Positions 1 to 8,466 of a stretch of 28,188 bases of DNA are shown one piece after another (position 1 is the first letter of the stretch; each line of letters starts with the position of its first letter). The notes below the pieces were generated by a model, which had not been told where the DNA came from, did not search any database, and saw only the letters and a program-made list of their open reading frames with translations. Location: contig DHOR01000023.1 in the NCBI GenBank assembly GCA_002409995.1, positions 414 to 28,601 of the forward strand, in the 5' to 3' direction. Source of the stretch: Hungatella sp. UBA5385 (GTDB lineage Bacteria > Bacillota > Clostridia > Lachnospirales > Lachnospiraceae). The translations under genes were made by a program, and so were the position numbers.

Positions 1-1412
1 GTACGAATCTCCTCCACTGCCTGAGGAATTGCCATTCCTGACAACTGAGCAAGGCGGTCAATGACAGCAAACTCATCTTCCTTAGACTCAGCACCTTCCA
101 AAGCCTCCAGAACACTTCCGGAAAACTTATAAGGGCTGGCAGTTGATGCAATTACAGTCTTCCTCTCATCTCCTGTCTCCGCCTTATACGCTTCGTATAC
201 AGCAGATGCAACGCCTGTATGAGTATCAATTAAATATCCTGTATCTTCAAATACCTTCTTAATAACAGCCTTATTCTCCTCTTCAGAAGCATAACCGCCC
301 TGGAAATCCTTCATAAAATCTCTCATAGCAGGAGTCACTGTATAGCTTCCTTTGGTACTAAGCTCTTCCATCATAGCTGCATTGACTGCCGCATCACAGC
401 CTGCGCTTAAATAGATCAGTCTCTCTAAGTTGCTGGATATTAAAATATCCATAGAAGGAGAGGTTGTCAGAATAAAATCACGGTTTCTGTCATAAGTGCC
501 TGTTGTAAAGAAATCAAATAATACTTTATTTTCATTGGATGCGCAGATCAGCTTCTCAATGGGAACGCCCATTTCCTTCGCCATATAAGCCGATAAAATG
601 TTACCGAAATTACCTGTTGGCACCACTACATTGATCTTCTCACCATCAACAATCTCTCCAGCTTCCAGAAGCTTTCCATATGCATATGCATAATAAACAA
701 TCTGGGGCACTAACCTTCCAATATTAATGGAATTGGCAGAGGACAGCTGATATCCATCTTCAGCCAGCTTCTTCCCAAACTCTTTGTCATTAAATATCTT
801 CTTAACACCGGTCTGAGCATCATCAAAGTTGCCATGAATGGCTGCCACATGGGTATTCTCACCCTTCTGTGTCACCATCTGAAGCTCCTGAACCCTGCTG
901 ACCCCATCCTTAGGATAGAATACAATGATTTCAGTTCCTTCTACATCTGCAAAACCTGCCATGGCTGCTTTGCCTGTGTCACCAGAGGTTGCAGTGAGAA
1001 TCACAATCTTATTGGTAACGTGGTTTTTCTTAGCTGCTGTTGTTATAAAATGAGGCAGAATAGAGAGAGCCATATCCTTAAATGCAATGGTGCTTCCATG
1101 ATATAATTCCAGATAATAAGCTCCATCAGCTTTTGTAAGAGGAGCAATGACTTCTGTATCAAACTTATCATCATAAGCCCGGTTAATACAGCTTTTCAAT
1201 TCTTCCTCTGTGAAATCTGTCAGAAACAGCTTCAGAATCTCATAAGCAGTTTCCTGATATGTCATATCAGCCAGTTCCTTCATTGTTTTATCAAGCTTTG
1301 GAATAAATGTTGGCATAAACAGACCTCCGTCTGCTGCCAGCCCCTGTAAAATGGCCTTTGAGGCTGTTACATTGTTTTCACCGCCCCGTGTACTCTGATA
1401 AGATAATTCCAT
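1..1412 (-). CDS. thrC: Threonine synthase, 3' end cut by window edge
   Basis: Converts O-phosphohomoserine to threonine with pyridoxal phosphate, the last step of threonine biosynthesis, in the cytoplasm. About 470 codons are present and the C-terminus lies outside the window. The N-terminus reads MELSYQSTRGG. The PLP lysine is about K112 in the motif HGSTIAFKDMALS, and the phosphate-binding loop is TATSGDTGKAAM, both typical of the longer threonine synthase form. The start at 1412 is preceded by AAGGAAGG about 7 nt upstream. A promoter sits at 1487-1515. The gene is divergent from sfsA and appears to be the first gene of its transcript. No T-box or other long leader is visible in the roughly 70-nt 5' region. 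The family call is secure; the partial state comes only from the window edge. Confidence 0.96.
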   Translation of the reverse strand, partial: MELSYQSTRGGENNVTASKAILQGLAADGGLFMPTFIPKLDKTMKELADMTYQETAYEILKLFLTDFTEEELKSCINRAYDDKFDTEVIAPLTKADGAYYLELYHGSTIAFKDMALSILPHFITTAAKKNHVTNKIVILTATSGDTGKAAMAGFADVEGTEIIVFYPKDGVSRVQELQMVTQKGENTHVAAIHGNFDDAQTGVKKIFNDKEFGKKLAEDGYQLSSANSINIGRLVPQIVYYAYAYGKLLEAGEIVDGEKINVVVPTGNFGNILSAYMAKEMGVPIEKLICASNENKVLFDFFTTGTYDRNRDFILTTSPSMDILISSNLERLIYLSAGCDAAVNAAMMEELSTKGSYTVTPAMRDFMKDFQGGYASEEENKAVIKKVFEDTGYLIDTHTGVASAVYEAYKAETGDERKTVIASTASPYKFSGSVLEALEGAESKEDEFAVIDRLAQLSGMAIPQAVEEIR

Positions 1413-1486
1413 GGTATAACCTTCCTTTTCTGCTTTCTCATATTCTGAAACAAATGGATTTCACACTTGCCTGAAACCTTTTCAGC

Positions 1487-1515
1487 ATTGTAGCACACTT
1501 TATTCCCATGCGCAA
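1487..1515 (-). promoter_or_regulatory. Sigma-A-type promoter for thrC
   Basis: On the minus strand, -35 TTGCGC (1510-1515) and -10 TACAAT (1487-1492) are separated by 17 nt, with a TG one base before the -10 (extended -10). The predicted start is near 1480, about 68 nt before the thrC ATG. A short perfect inverted repeat, CTGAAA-CCT-TTTCAG (1471-1485), overlaps the predicted start and could be an operator. That role is inference. Confidence 0.75.
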
Positions 1516-1596
1516 GAAAAACACAGGATAAGTTTTTATTAAACGGACATTTGTATTTCTGACAACTACAAATAATGTAAAATGTCCGGCACTGAT

Positions 1597-1625
1597 TTGC
1601 ACCTCTCTGTCCGATATGATAAAAT
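1597..1625 (+). promoter_or_regulatory. Sigma-A-type promoter for sfsA
   Basis: TTGCAC (1597-1602), a 17-nt spacer and TAAAAT (1620-1625) match a vegetative promoter. The predicted start falls near 1632, about 44 nt before the sfsA ATG and inside the palindrome at 1631-1646. Confidence 0.65.
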
Positions 1626-1630
1626 ACATT

Positions 1631-1646
1631 GGTTGAGTGATCAACC
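1631..1646. promoter_or_regulatory. Palindrome at the sfsA transcription start (candidate operator)
   Basis: GGTTGA-GTGA-TCAACC is a perfect 6-bp inverted repeat with a 4-nt centre. It lies at the predicted +1 of the promoter at 1597-1625. No T-run follows, so it is not a terminator. The position suits a repressor site or a small 5' hairpin; the binding protein is unknown. Confidence 0.45.
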
Positions 1647-1675
1647 TATGGAAATTTGAGAGGATATAATAAACT

Positions 1676-2500
1676 ATGATATATGAACACATTATAAAGG
1701 GCAGATTTATAAGCCGCCCCAACCGCTTTATTGCCCATGTTCTTATAAAAGATCAGAAAACAGGCAAAGAAAAAGAAGTGATCTGTCATGTGAAGAACAC
1801 AGGACGATGCAGAGAGCTTCTCTTGCCAGGCGTTACAGTACTTCTTCAGTTTCACCCGGAAGCTGCTGCTGCAGGGCGAAAAACGGAATATTCTTTAATT
1901 GGAGTTTATAAGGAAAGGGAGGAAAAAAGTCCCCTTCTTATTAATATGGACTCCCAGGCCCCCAACCAGGTGGCTTATCAGTGGCTGTCTGATATGAGCA
2001 GCCAGCCATGCCTTCCTGTATCGACACCTGAACAATTTGGTGCCGCAGAACAAAAAAACTCCAGCCAACCAGTCCTGACAAATATCAAAAGGGAAGTAAC
2101 CTATGACCAATCCAGGTTTGATCTTGCATTTCAGATTCAGAACAGCGAAGATAACCATGCTGAAGGTAACTCTCCAATAACAGTCCCCGCCTTTATGGAA
2201 GTAAAAGGTGTCACTCTTGAAGATAATGGCATTGCCAGCTTCCCTGATGCCCCTACAGAACGTGGAATAAAACACATTATGGAGCTTGCAAAAGCAGCTA
2301 AAGAGGGGTATGCAGCCTACATTCTGTTTGTGATTCAGATGAAGGAAATGCATTTATTCACTCCCAACTGGAAAACGCACCCCCAATTTGGAGATGCGCT
2401 TAAAATTGCCCGTGATTCCGGCGTTTATATTCTGGCATATTACTGCATTGTAACAGAAAACAGCCTTGCAATTGACCAGCCGGTTTCAGTTGAGCTCTAA
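1676..2500 (+). CDS. sfsA: SfsA family protein (sugar fermentation stimulation protein homologue)
   Basis: Cytoplasmic protein of the SfsA family, whose members have an OB-like N-terminal part and a nuclease-like C-terminal part; the biochemical role is not well established. Visible family signatures are KNTGRCRELLLPG near residues 41-53, MDSQAPNQVAYQWL near 87-100, a FDLAF segment, MEVKGVTLEDNG with the EVK typical of the nuclease-like fold, and DAPTERGIKHIMEL. At 274 residues it is longer than the usual 230 or so. The extra residues fall around the FDLAF segment, just after the PNQVAYQWL stretch and just before the EVK motif. The start at 1676 has GAGAGGA at 1658-1664. It is convergent with the TPM gene, with only 22 nt between stop codons and no clear terminator. 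Confidence 0.9.
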   Translation: MIYEHIIKGRFISRPNRFIAHVLIKDQKTGKEKEVICHVKNTGRCRELLLPGVTVLLQFHPEAAAAGRKTEYSLIGVYKEREEKSPLLINMDSQAPNQVAYQWLSDMSSQPCLPVSTPEQFGAAEQKNSSQPVLTNIKREVTYDQSRFDLAFQIQNSEDNHAEGNSPITVPAFMEVKGVTLEDNGIASFPDAPTERGIKHIMELAKAAKEGYAAYILFVIQMKEMHLFTPNWKTHPQFGDALKIARDSGVYILAYYCIVTENSLAIDQPVSVEL

Positions 2501-2522
2501 GATATTAAAATAGGTCAAGCAA

Positions 2523-3398
2523 TTAAAACTTCCGGCCTCCCCCGCCAAAGCTTCTTCCTGAAGAAGAGCGGGTGGTGCTTCTGCTAGAGGAACCTCCGCT
2601 TGATCTTCCTCCACCGCCTCCGCTGCTGTTATTTCTGGGGCGGCGTATATGGGTAACTGTTTTGTTAATCAGATCATCACGACTGTCACGGTATCGATAG
2701 CCGCAGTCCGCTCTGTAAGCAAGCTTAAAATTCCCCGCTAAATTTCGCTCACGTTTCATTCCATAGCTTCTGATAACATTGAGACAGGCAATGAGTGCTG
2801 TCACAAATGCTACTATAAAGGCCAAACCTGCCTCATATCCACGAATGGAACGGTACACACTGATCTGGCCTGTATCCCTGTCATAATTATACTGACCGCC
2901 TGGAATACCTGCATCAAAATACTTTTCAACACCCTTTAAATATTTCAGGCCACAGCTGTAAAAATCTCCATCACCAGCTGAATTATAAACATCATCTAAA
3001 ATCTTATTCCAACGATCATCCGTAAGGAAACGGTTCATTTTCCCAACAGGGGCAATATTCAGCTCCCGGTTATCCATATCAATTAAGAAAATAACTCCAT
3101 TGTAATCTTTTCCAGTTCCGAAATTACCATCTATGTAGAAATCTTCAATATAGCCTTCTGCAGATTGCCCCTCTGCATCATCAGTGGTTACAAGAACCAC
3201 ATCCATATTCATCTTCTTCCGCAGGGCTGCGATTCTCTGCTCTAAATCATCTGCTTCCAACTGAGTAAAAAGCTCTGCCATATCAAATACACGGGTATCC
3301 CCATCTGCTTTTGCTCCATAAGCATAAAAAGCAGTGGTTAAAATCATAAGCAGGCACACAGCTAACAGAGATAGTATTCTTCTTTTCATTCTCATCAT
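2523..3398 (-). CDS. TPM-domain membrane protein (YdjH-like)
   Basis: Exported, membrane-anchored protein with a TPM domain (Pfam TPM_phosphatase, YgcG family). An N-terminal signal segment (about residues 5-30, rich in L, A and I) is followed by the TPM domain at about 33-165, recognisable by the DDAEGQSAEGYIEDFY and NGVIFLIDMDNRELNI stretches. One membrane helix lies near residues 190-210. The C-terminal tail is basic and then Gly/Ser/Arg-rich, ending SFGGGGRKF, as is common for TPM proteins. The start overlaps the upstream stop as ATGA; a second ATG follows directly, so 3398 or 3395 may be used. This is the last gene of an SPFH, zinc-ribbon and TPM trio with the composition of B. subtilis ydjI-ydjG-ydjH. 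Membrane quality control is inferred from that system. Confidence 0.85.
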   Translation of the reverse strand: MMRMKRRILSLLAVCLLMILTTAFYAYGAKADGDTRVFDMAELFTQLEADDLEQRIAALRKKMNMDVVLVTTDDAEGQSAEGYIEDFYIDGNFGTGKDYNGVIFLIDMDNRELNIAPVGKMNRFLTDDRWNKILDDVYNSAGDGDFYSCGLKYLKGVEKYFDAGIPGGQYNYDRDTGQISVYRSIRGYEAGLAFIVAFVTALIACLNVIRSYGMKRERNLAGNFKLAYRADCGYRYRDSRDDLINKTVTHIRRPRNNSSGGGGGRSSGGSSSRSTTRSSSGRSFGGGGRKF

Positions 3399-4468
3399 AT
3401 CAGATACCCCACAATCAGCATAACAATCAGAATCGGGAAGAAAATTTGGGCAAAGAGTACCATAAGACGTCCCATGTCTACAGGAAGTTTACCACAGACT
3501 CTGCCATTTTCCCCGTTAATTGAAAAATAGTAGATTTTATTCTTAGCCTGATCATTATAAGTTAAGGTCCAGACAGGCAGCAGGGCATAATCCCATTTCT
3601 CCTGGCGAAAATCTACGGAACGGTTATTTACACGAACCCTGTCATAGGAACCAATGCTGTTTCTTAAGGTGGATTCTGCAAATTCCCGAACCTCTTTTTT
3701 TACTTCCTCACTGAATTCCGACTCTTCCATATCCCTGCGTTCCGCTAAAAATCCTGATAAATATGACATTTGAAATGGCTTCAGTTTCTCCATATCATAG
3801 GAAAATACACCTTCTGCCAATTCACGATTAGCCTTTTTAAGGGCATTTCTGGGAACATAACGGATATCCATATTGCCTTCCCTGTGAATGGAGTAAGAGG
3901 AAGTCTCTGTATACTTATAATCACCCGTGACCCAGACTCTCAGCTTATCTGCACTCGCATCCAGTCTCCCATCTGCCTGACAGCTGTACATAAGGTAAGG
4001 AAAATAAACTCCTGATACCTTCTCAATCTGATCCTGGCTATAAAATGCTTTGGGTACATATCGTTTTTTCTTCATCCAACTTTGGAATATCTCCAGAGCC
4101 TTTTCCTTATCAACGGAAAATGGAATCACATAATCCGGATGAAATTCCCCTGACACACGGCCGGAGAGAATCACAGGATTATGGCAGTAATAGCAAAAAG
4201 TAGCTGCTGTTGTATCATCAGTTACAATCTCTGCGCCACAGCTTGGGCAGTTATAAAGCATCGGCTGAGCCTCTGTCTTTTGAGCTGCTTCATCAGCCTC
4301 TGCCTCCACCCTAACCTTCTCTGCCTTCTGGGTGTCAGGTGCAATGGCATTCAGCTCCTTTTGCACAAACTCAGATAAACAGTAATCACAAGTATACTTC
4401 TGCTTTTCCGGATCAAAGGTCAGAGGACCTCCACAGTTGGGACATTTATATGTTACTATCTCACTCAT
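3395..4468 (-). CDS. Double zinc-ribbon protein with C-terminal membrane helix (YdjG-like)
   Basis: Protein of 357 residues with two N-terminal zinc ribbons: CPNC...CDYC within the first 35 residues and CPSC...CYYC near residues 72-95, separated by a charged Glu/Ala/Lys linker. A soluble middle domain rich in Tyr and Arg follows, then one hydrophobic helix at the extreme C-terminus (MVLFAQIFFPILIVMLIVGY). I chose the ATG at 4468 (MSEIVTYKCPNC), which overlaps the stop of the SPFH gene as ATGA; an in-frame ATG at 4486 adds six residues but lies deeper in the neighbour. The architecture matches B. subtilis YdjG, which works with YdjH, YdjI and PspA at the membrane. No pspA gene is adjacent here. 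The zinc ribbons probably mediate protein contacts; that is inference. Confidence 0.8.
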   Translation of the reverse strand: MSEIVTYKCPNCGGPLTFDPEKQKYTCDYCLSEFVQKELNAIAPDTQKAEKVRVEAEADEAAQKTEAQPMLYNCPSCGAEIVTDDTTAATFCYYCHNPVILSGRVSGEFHPDYVIPFSVDKEKALEIFQSWMKKKRYVPKAFYSQDQIEKVSGVYFPYLMYSCQADGRLDASADKLRVWVTGDYKYTETSSYSIHREGNMDIRYVPRNALKKANRELAEGVFSYDMEKLKPFQMSYLSGFLAERRDMEESEFSEEVKKEVREFAESTLRNSIGSYDRVRVNNRSVDFRQEKWDYALLPVWTLTYNDQAKNKIYYFSINGENGRVCGKLPVDMGRLMVLFAQIFFPILIVMLIVGYLI

Positions 4469-5679
4469 GATCTTGGTTTCCCACACTCCGAACAGAATTT
4501 ACCTGTGTTAGCAGTTCCACATTCACAAGTCCATGGACCTGCAGGTCTTGATTTGCCACATTCAGGGCAGAATTTACCGTTATTTACACTGCCGCACTCA
4601 CAAGTCCAGGAATCCTGTGCCTGTGAAGCAGGATTGCCTGCCGGAACACTGGTGCCTGCATCAGAACTCCCTGCCTGAGCCTGCTGATTCATCTGCATCT
4701 GCTGCATATTAGCCTGAGAAGCCGCTCCCATAAAGCTGCCTCCAGCGCCCATTCCAACGCCCATTCCCATAAATCCAGCCATAGAACCTGCCTGATTGCT
4801 GCCAGCAGCCTCCAGACCTCTGGCAATGGAGCCCTGCATATATCCTTCTCTTACACTTGGATCACTGAGCATAGCGCCCTGGTTTCTCATATGAATCAGG
4901 TTCTTGGAATCCTCATCATAGGAAATGCTGGCAATACCAACAGACTGAATCTCCATACCTCTGGCAGCTTTCCACTGCTCATCCAGAGTATCAGCCATAT
5001 AATTTCCCAGCTCTCTGCCCTTGGAAGCAACAAAGGAAATACGGATTCCATCTGCTGACATCTGGTTAATAGAAGACTGAAATGCCTCTAAAAACTCAGC
5101 TAAATACTGGGTATTAATATCATCCACATCAACTTTCCCTGCATTTCTCGGAATAACCTCTGCAAAGAATTTAAGTGGATCTGTAATCTTAATCGAATAA
5201 GTCCCATGTGCACGTAAAAATAATTCCGCATTGTAAAACTGATCGAAATAGTTCACAGGATTTGGAGTGCCAAATTTAATTCCCTTAATCTCCTGAAGAT
5301 TGATGAAAAATACCTTCTGAGAAGTAGGTGTCTCACCGCCATAACGGATACGGTCAAAGGATTCCTTTAATGCCGCGCCAAACTGACCGTTAAATAAAGA
5401 AGGAAGCGAAGAGTTCTTCACTGTGTAATAGCCTTCCTCGGCAGTATAGTCAATGACACGTCCTCCATCAACCAGCATCATAAACTGATTAGGATAAACG
5501 TGAACCACAGAACCATCAGATACTGTATTATCCGTCCCCTTTGTATTGGACCCGCGTCGGATCTTTACACCACTTGTAAATACCGTTTTGTCTCCCATAC
5601 TTCCGGATTCTATGACCTCTAGCCACTGGTCCGCCAGTGAGCCGCCAATGGCAGTTGTTGCTGCTTTAATAATTCCCAT
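4465..5679 (-). CDS. SPFH-domain protein with C-terminal double zinc ribbon (YdjI-like)
   Basis: A 404-residue member of the SPFH/'virion core protein' family, in which proteins usually form membrane-associated oligomeric scaffolds. It starts MGIIKAATTAIGGSLADQW. The SPFH-like region runs to about residue 250. A low-complexity Gly/Met/Gln segment (about 295-345) follows, then two zinc ribbons starting WTCECGSVNNGKFCPECGK and WTCECGTANTGKFCSECGK. I chose the ATG at 5679 because GGGAGAG lies 9 nt upstream; an in-frame ATG at 5712 has no such site. It heads the YdjI-G-H-like trio, with ATGA overlaps downstream. A 68-nt gap separates it from endonuclease IV; no convincing promoter is visible there, only a small palindrome, GAATT-TCT-AATTC, at 5721-5733. 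Confidence 0.85.
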   Translation of the reverse strand: MGIIKAATTAIGGSLADQWLEVIESGSMGDKTVFTSGVKIRRGSNTKGTDNTVSDGSVVHVYPNQFMMLVDGGRVIDYTAEEGYYTVKNSSLPSLFNGQFGAALKESFDRIRYGGETPTSQKVFFINLQEIKGIKFGTPNPVNYFDQFYNAELFLRAHGTYSIKITDPLKFFAEVIPRNAGKVDVDDINTQYLAEFLEAFQSSINQMSADGIRISFVASKGRELGNYMADTLDEQWKAARGMEIQSVGIASISYDEDSKNLIHMRNQGAMLSDPSVREGYMQGSIARGLEAAGSNQAGSMAGFMGMGVGMGAGGSFMGAASQANMQQMQMNQQAQAGSSDAGTSVPAGNPASQAQDSWTCECGSVNNGKFCPECGKSRPAGPWTCECGTANTGKFCSECGKPRS

Positions 5680-5747
5680 TGTTAATCTCTCCCATCTATA
5701 CTTTTTTATCATAATAACATGAATTTCTAATTCACGAAAGTCTTATT

Positions 5748-6590
5748 TTATCTGTCTGTATCGCCCGCCGCCTTCCGCATAAGCGCGATTTCCTCCGCAT
5801 ATCCGGGAAGCTCATTGGGAGTTTCCAGATAAAAAGGAAGATCCTTTAAAGCAGGATGGGTAACAACACGCTCCAAAGCCTCTATACCAATCTGCCCCTC
5901 TCCAATCCTTGCATGGCGGTCCTTATGTGTACCAAGAGAATTCAGACTGTCATTTAAATGAATTGCCTTCAGCTTATGAAGCCCTATGATGCTGTCAAAC
6001 TGGTTAAGCACACCATCTAAATCACTGACAATATCATAGCCCCCGTCCCATATATGACAGGTATCAAGACAAACTCCCATCAGCTCTTTGTGTTCCACTC
6101 TGTCTAAACTCTCTCTCAGCTCTTCAAATTCCCGTCCAATCTCACTGCCTTTCCCAGCCATAGTCTCCAACAGCACTGTAGTGGACTGTTCAGGGTCTAA
6201 AATCTGGTTCAGCATATCTGCAATAAAGGCGATTCCTGCTTCAACTCCCTGCCCCACATGACTTCCGGGGTGAAAATTATAGAAGTTGCCTGGTGTAAAT
6301 TCCATTCGCCTCAAATCATCCTTCATGGTATCTCTCGCCAGCTCCCTCAGACCTTCATCTGCAGAACAGGCGTTTAATGTATAAGGTGCATGAGCCAGGA
6401 TCTTCTTAATTCCATGCTCTGCACTGTAATCCAGAAATTTCTCCACATCTGCCGGGTCTATGGCCTTGGCCTTAGTTCCTCTTGGATTTCTGGTAAAAAA
6501 CTGAAAGGTATTGGCACCGATCTTCACCGCATTTTTACCCATGGCTGCATAACCCTTTGCCGAAGACAGATGACATCCGATTGTAAGCAT
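5748..6590 (-). CDS. nfo: Endonuclease IV (AP endonuclease)
   Basis: Zinc-dependent apurinic/apyrimidinic endonuclease of base-excision repair. At 280 residues it has the usual length. All nine metal ligands of the family can be placed: H67 (LAHAPY), H107 (NFHPGSH), E142 (LLETMAGKG), D176 and H179 (CLDTCHIWD), H211 (AIHLNDS), D224 and H226 (KDRHARIGEG), and E256 (LETPNE). The start has a strong AGGAGG site, which overlaps the TAG stop of the upstream ABC permease (TAGGAGG), so the gene is tightly linked to the transporter genes. A repair enzyme in an envelope-stress operon may be simple co-transcription. Confidence 0.97.
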   Translation of the reverse strand: MLTIGCHLSSAKGYAAMGKNAVKIGANTFQFFTRNPRGTKAKAIDPADVEKFLDYSAEHGIKKILAHAPYTLNACSADEGLRELARDTMKDDLRRMEFTPGNFYNFHPGSHVGQGVEAGIAFIADMLNQILDPEQSTTVLLETMAGKGSEIGREFEELRESLDRVEHKELMGVCLDTCHIWDGGYDIVSDLDGVLNQFDSIIGLHKLKAIHLNDSLNSLGTHKDRHARIGEGQIGIEALERVVTHPALKDLPFYLETPNELPGYAEEIALMRKAAGDTDR

Positions 6591-6599
6591 AAAAACCTC

Positions 6600-7523
6600 C
6601 TATTTTACTTTCTTCTCTGTTTTTCTACGTGATACTCCCCCTCTATCAACAGCGTATATGGCAATCATAATAAATACAAGCGCCAGCAGAAGCTGAAGTG
6701 CAAGGCTGATAACCACCCAGTACTTTGTAACGAAATTCTCCGGATGAGGGCCAAACCATCGGTTAAAACTGTTTGCCATCTGATTACTTCCTGTCTGACC
6801 GCTGATCATCATATAAAAAGTGGCTACAGGATTGATCAGAAGCAGATATAAAAATCCACCTGAGCTTGCTGTTTCCATCATTCCGCCCATTGTATTGGAA
6901 TAAATGTTATTAATATTCATCTGGGAAATGGACAGCGCAAATGTATTGGCTGCATAGGTTCCTGCTGCAACAACAATCAGAACACCATAAGTCACTGCAG
7001 TTGCAATGGTGGACCGTTTAAATATAGATGAAAAACAGATTCCCATACTTCCGCACATCAGCGCAACTGCTACATAACAAAGCAGCAGCAGAAAAACATC
7101 AGATAATGTGATTCCTCCGTATACAAAAGACACGGCAAGAAGGGGAAAGCTGGATACTATCATAATAAACATTGTGCTGAAAGAAGAGGCCAGCTTACCC
7201 AGAATAATATCAGAAGGTTTCATAGTAGTGGTCAGCATCAGATCAAGGGTCTGTCTCTCCCGTTCCCCGCTGATACTTCCTGCAGTCAGCGCAGGCATTA
7301 TAAACATCAGCATAATAAATTCCACAACAGCCACAAACACATAGAGATTTAAAAATGAGGAATACTGAATATCAGCAGTCATTTTTACACGTTCTACTAC
7401 GGAATACATGTTGAGAAGAGCGATCAGCGCCAGAATGCCGTTAAATACCATAATCACCAGTGCCAGACGAAAGCTTCTGGCACTGACTGTAATTTCTCTT
7501 TTATATACCGGATTCGTTCTCAT
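6600..7523 (-). CDS. ABC-2 type transporter permease
   Basis: Integral membrane protein of 307 residues with about six hydrophobic helices. The first is near residues 20-40, followed by a short cytoplasmic loop containing SGERERQTLDLMLTT, a segment characteristic of ABC-2 permeases. The last helix is near 275-295 and is followed by a basic tail. It starts 23 nt inside the end of the ATPase gene, which implies translational coupling. It should form the membrane part of the transporter whose ATPase is at 7501-8466 and whose exported partner is at 8463-10961. The substrate is unknown; a role in gliding or envelope maintenance is suggested only by the resemblance of the three-gene set to GldA/F/G-type systems. 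Confidence 0.88.
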   Translation of the reverse strand: MRTNPVYKREITVSARSFRLALVIMVFNGILALIALLNMYSVVERVKMTADIQYSSFLNLYVFVAVVEFIMLMFIMPALTAGSISGERERQTLDLMLTTTMKPSDIILGKLASSFSTMFIMIVSSFPLLAVSFVYGGITLSDVFLLLLCYVAVALMCGSMGICFSSIFKRSTIATAVTYGVLIVVAAGTYAANTFALSISQMNINNIYSNTMGGMMETASSGGFLYLLLINPVATFYMMISGQTGSNQMANSFNRWFGPHPENFVTKYWVVISLALQLLLALVFIMIAIYAVDRGGVSRRKTEKKVK

Positions 7524-8466
7524 GGACTAACACCGCCTTTTCTCCATCATGGTCTGTAATCTGCATAAACAGAGTCTCTAAGCTGCCCCGCTCTCTGGTA
7601 AATCCATGAACAGGAACCTCTGCATCCACCAGCTGCTGAAGCAGCATTGCCTCATCCCGTTCCTCTCCGATAAAATTCACCATAATATCTCCATCCTTCA
7701 TGGAAATAGTCTGAACACAAGGCTGACTCTTTAGAATAGCAAGGGCCTTATCCTTCTGTCCAAGTATGGATATAATCAGAGGATTGGTGGCATTGATTCT
7801 TCGCAGAATCTCTCCCATACTTCCGCTTAAAACGATTTTCCCCTGTTCAATAATTCCAATATCAGTACAAAGCTCTGACAGCTCTGACAATACATGAGAG
7901 CTGATCAGTATAGTCTTTCCCTGCTCTCTCAGCTCTTTTAATATTTCACGAAATTCATATCTGGTTCTTGGATCAAGACCAGAGGTGGGCTCATCCATAA
8001 CCAAAAGCGCTGGATCATGAATCAGGGCTCTTGCAAGGCAAAGCCTCTGCTTCATCCCTCTGGAAAGACTGTCTACGTAAAAATTAACCTTATCCTCCAG
8101 ACCTACCTGCTCCAGCAGCGTCATATATCTGGTTCTTGCCTTAAGTCCGTCAATACCATAGCAGGAAGAAAAAAACTCCAGATATTCACTTACCTTTAAA
8201 TTATCATAAACTCCGAAAAAATCAGGCACATACCCAATCTTCATCTTCAGCTGACTGGTCCCCTTTGTCACTTCCACACCATCAATCTTAGCGCTGCCGC
8301 TGTCAGCTCTTAAAAGTCCTGTCATAATCTTGATTGCTGTGGTTTTCCCGGCACCGTTAGGACCTACAAAGCCGTACAGAGCACCTTGGGGAATGGTCAT
8401 ATCAAGGCCATTTAACGCATGGAATTTTCCGAATGTTTTATGTAAATCTCTTATTTCTAACATCAT
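7501..8466 (-). CDS. ABC transporter ATP-binding protein
   Basis: Nucleotide-binding subunit of 321 residues. Walker A is GPNGAGKTT (35-43, lysine 41). The signature motif is LSRGMKQR near 134, a common variant of LSGGQ in ABC-2 exporters. Walker B is LLVMDEP (154-160), and the switch histidine is in ILISSH (H191). About 100 C-terminal residues form the accessory domain often found in GldA/CcmA-like ATPases. The first ATG overlaps the upstream stop as ATGA and is followed by a second ATG, so the true start is 8466 or 8463. It pairs with the permease at 6600-7523. Confidence 0.95.
   Translation of the reverse strand: MMLEIRDLHKTFGKFHALNGLDMTIPQGALYGFVGPNGAGKTTAIKIMTGLLRADSGSAKIDGVEVTKGTSQLKMKIGYVPDFFGVYDNLKVSEYLEFFSSCYGIDGLKARTRYMTLLEQVGLEDKVNFYVDSLSRGMKQRLCLARALIHDPALLVMDEPTSGLDPRTRYEFREILKELREQGKTILISSHVLSELSELCTDIGIIEQGKIVLSGSMGEILRRINATNPLIISILGQKDKALAILKSQPCVQTISMKDGDIMVNFIGEERDEAMLLQQLVDAEVPVHGFTRERGSLETLFMQITDHDGEKAVLVHENESGI

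Noticed and set aside
1895..2353. 152-codon minus-strand frame opposite sfsA
   Set aside because: Antisense shadow rich in Cys, Phe and His, with no start signal.
2501..2522. Shared terminator between convergent sfsA and the TPM gene
   Set aside because: The 22-nt gap is AT-rich and has no stem with adjacent T run.
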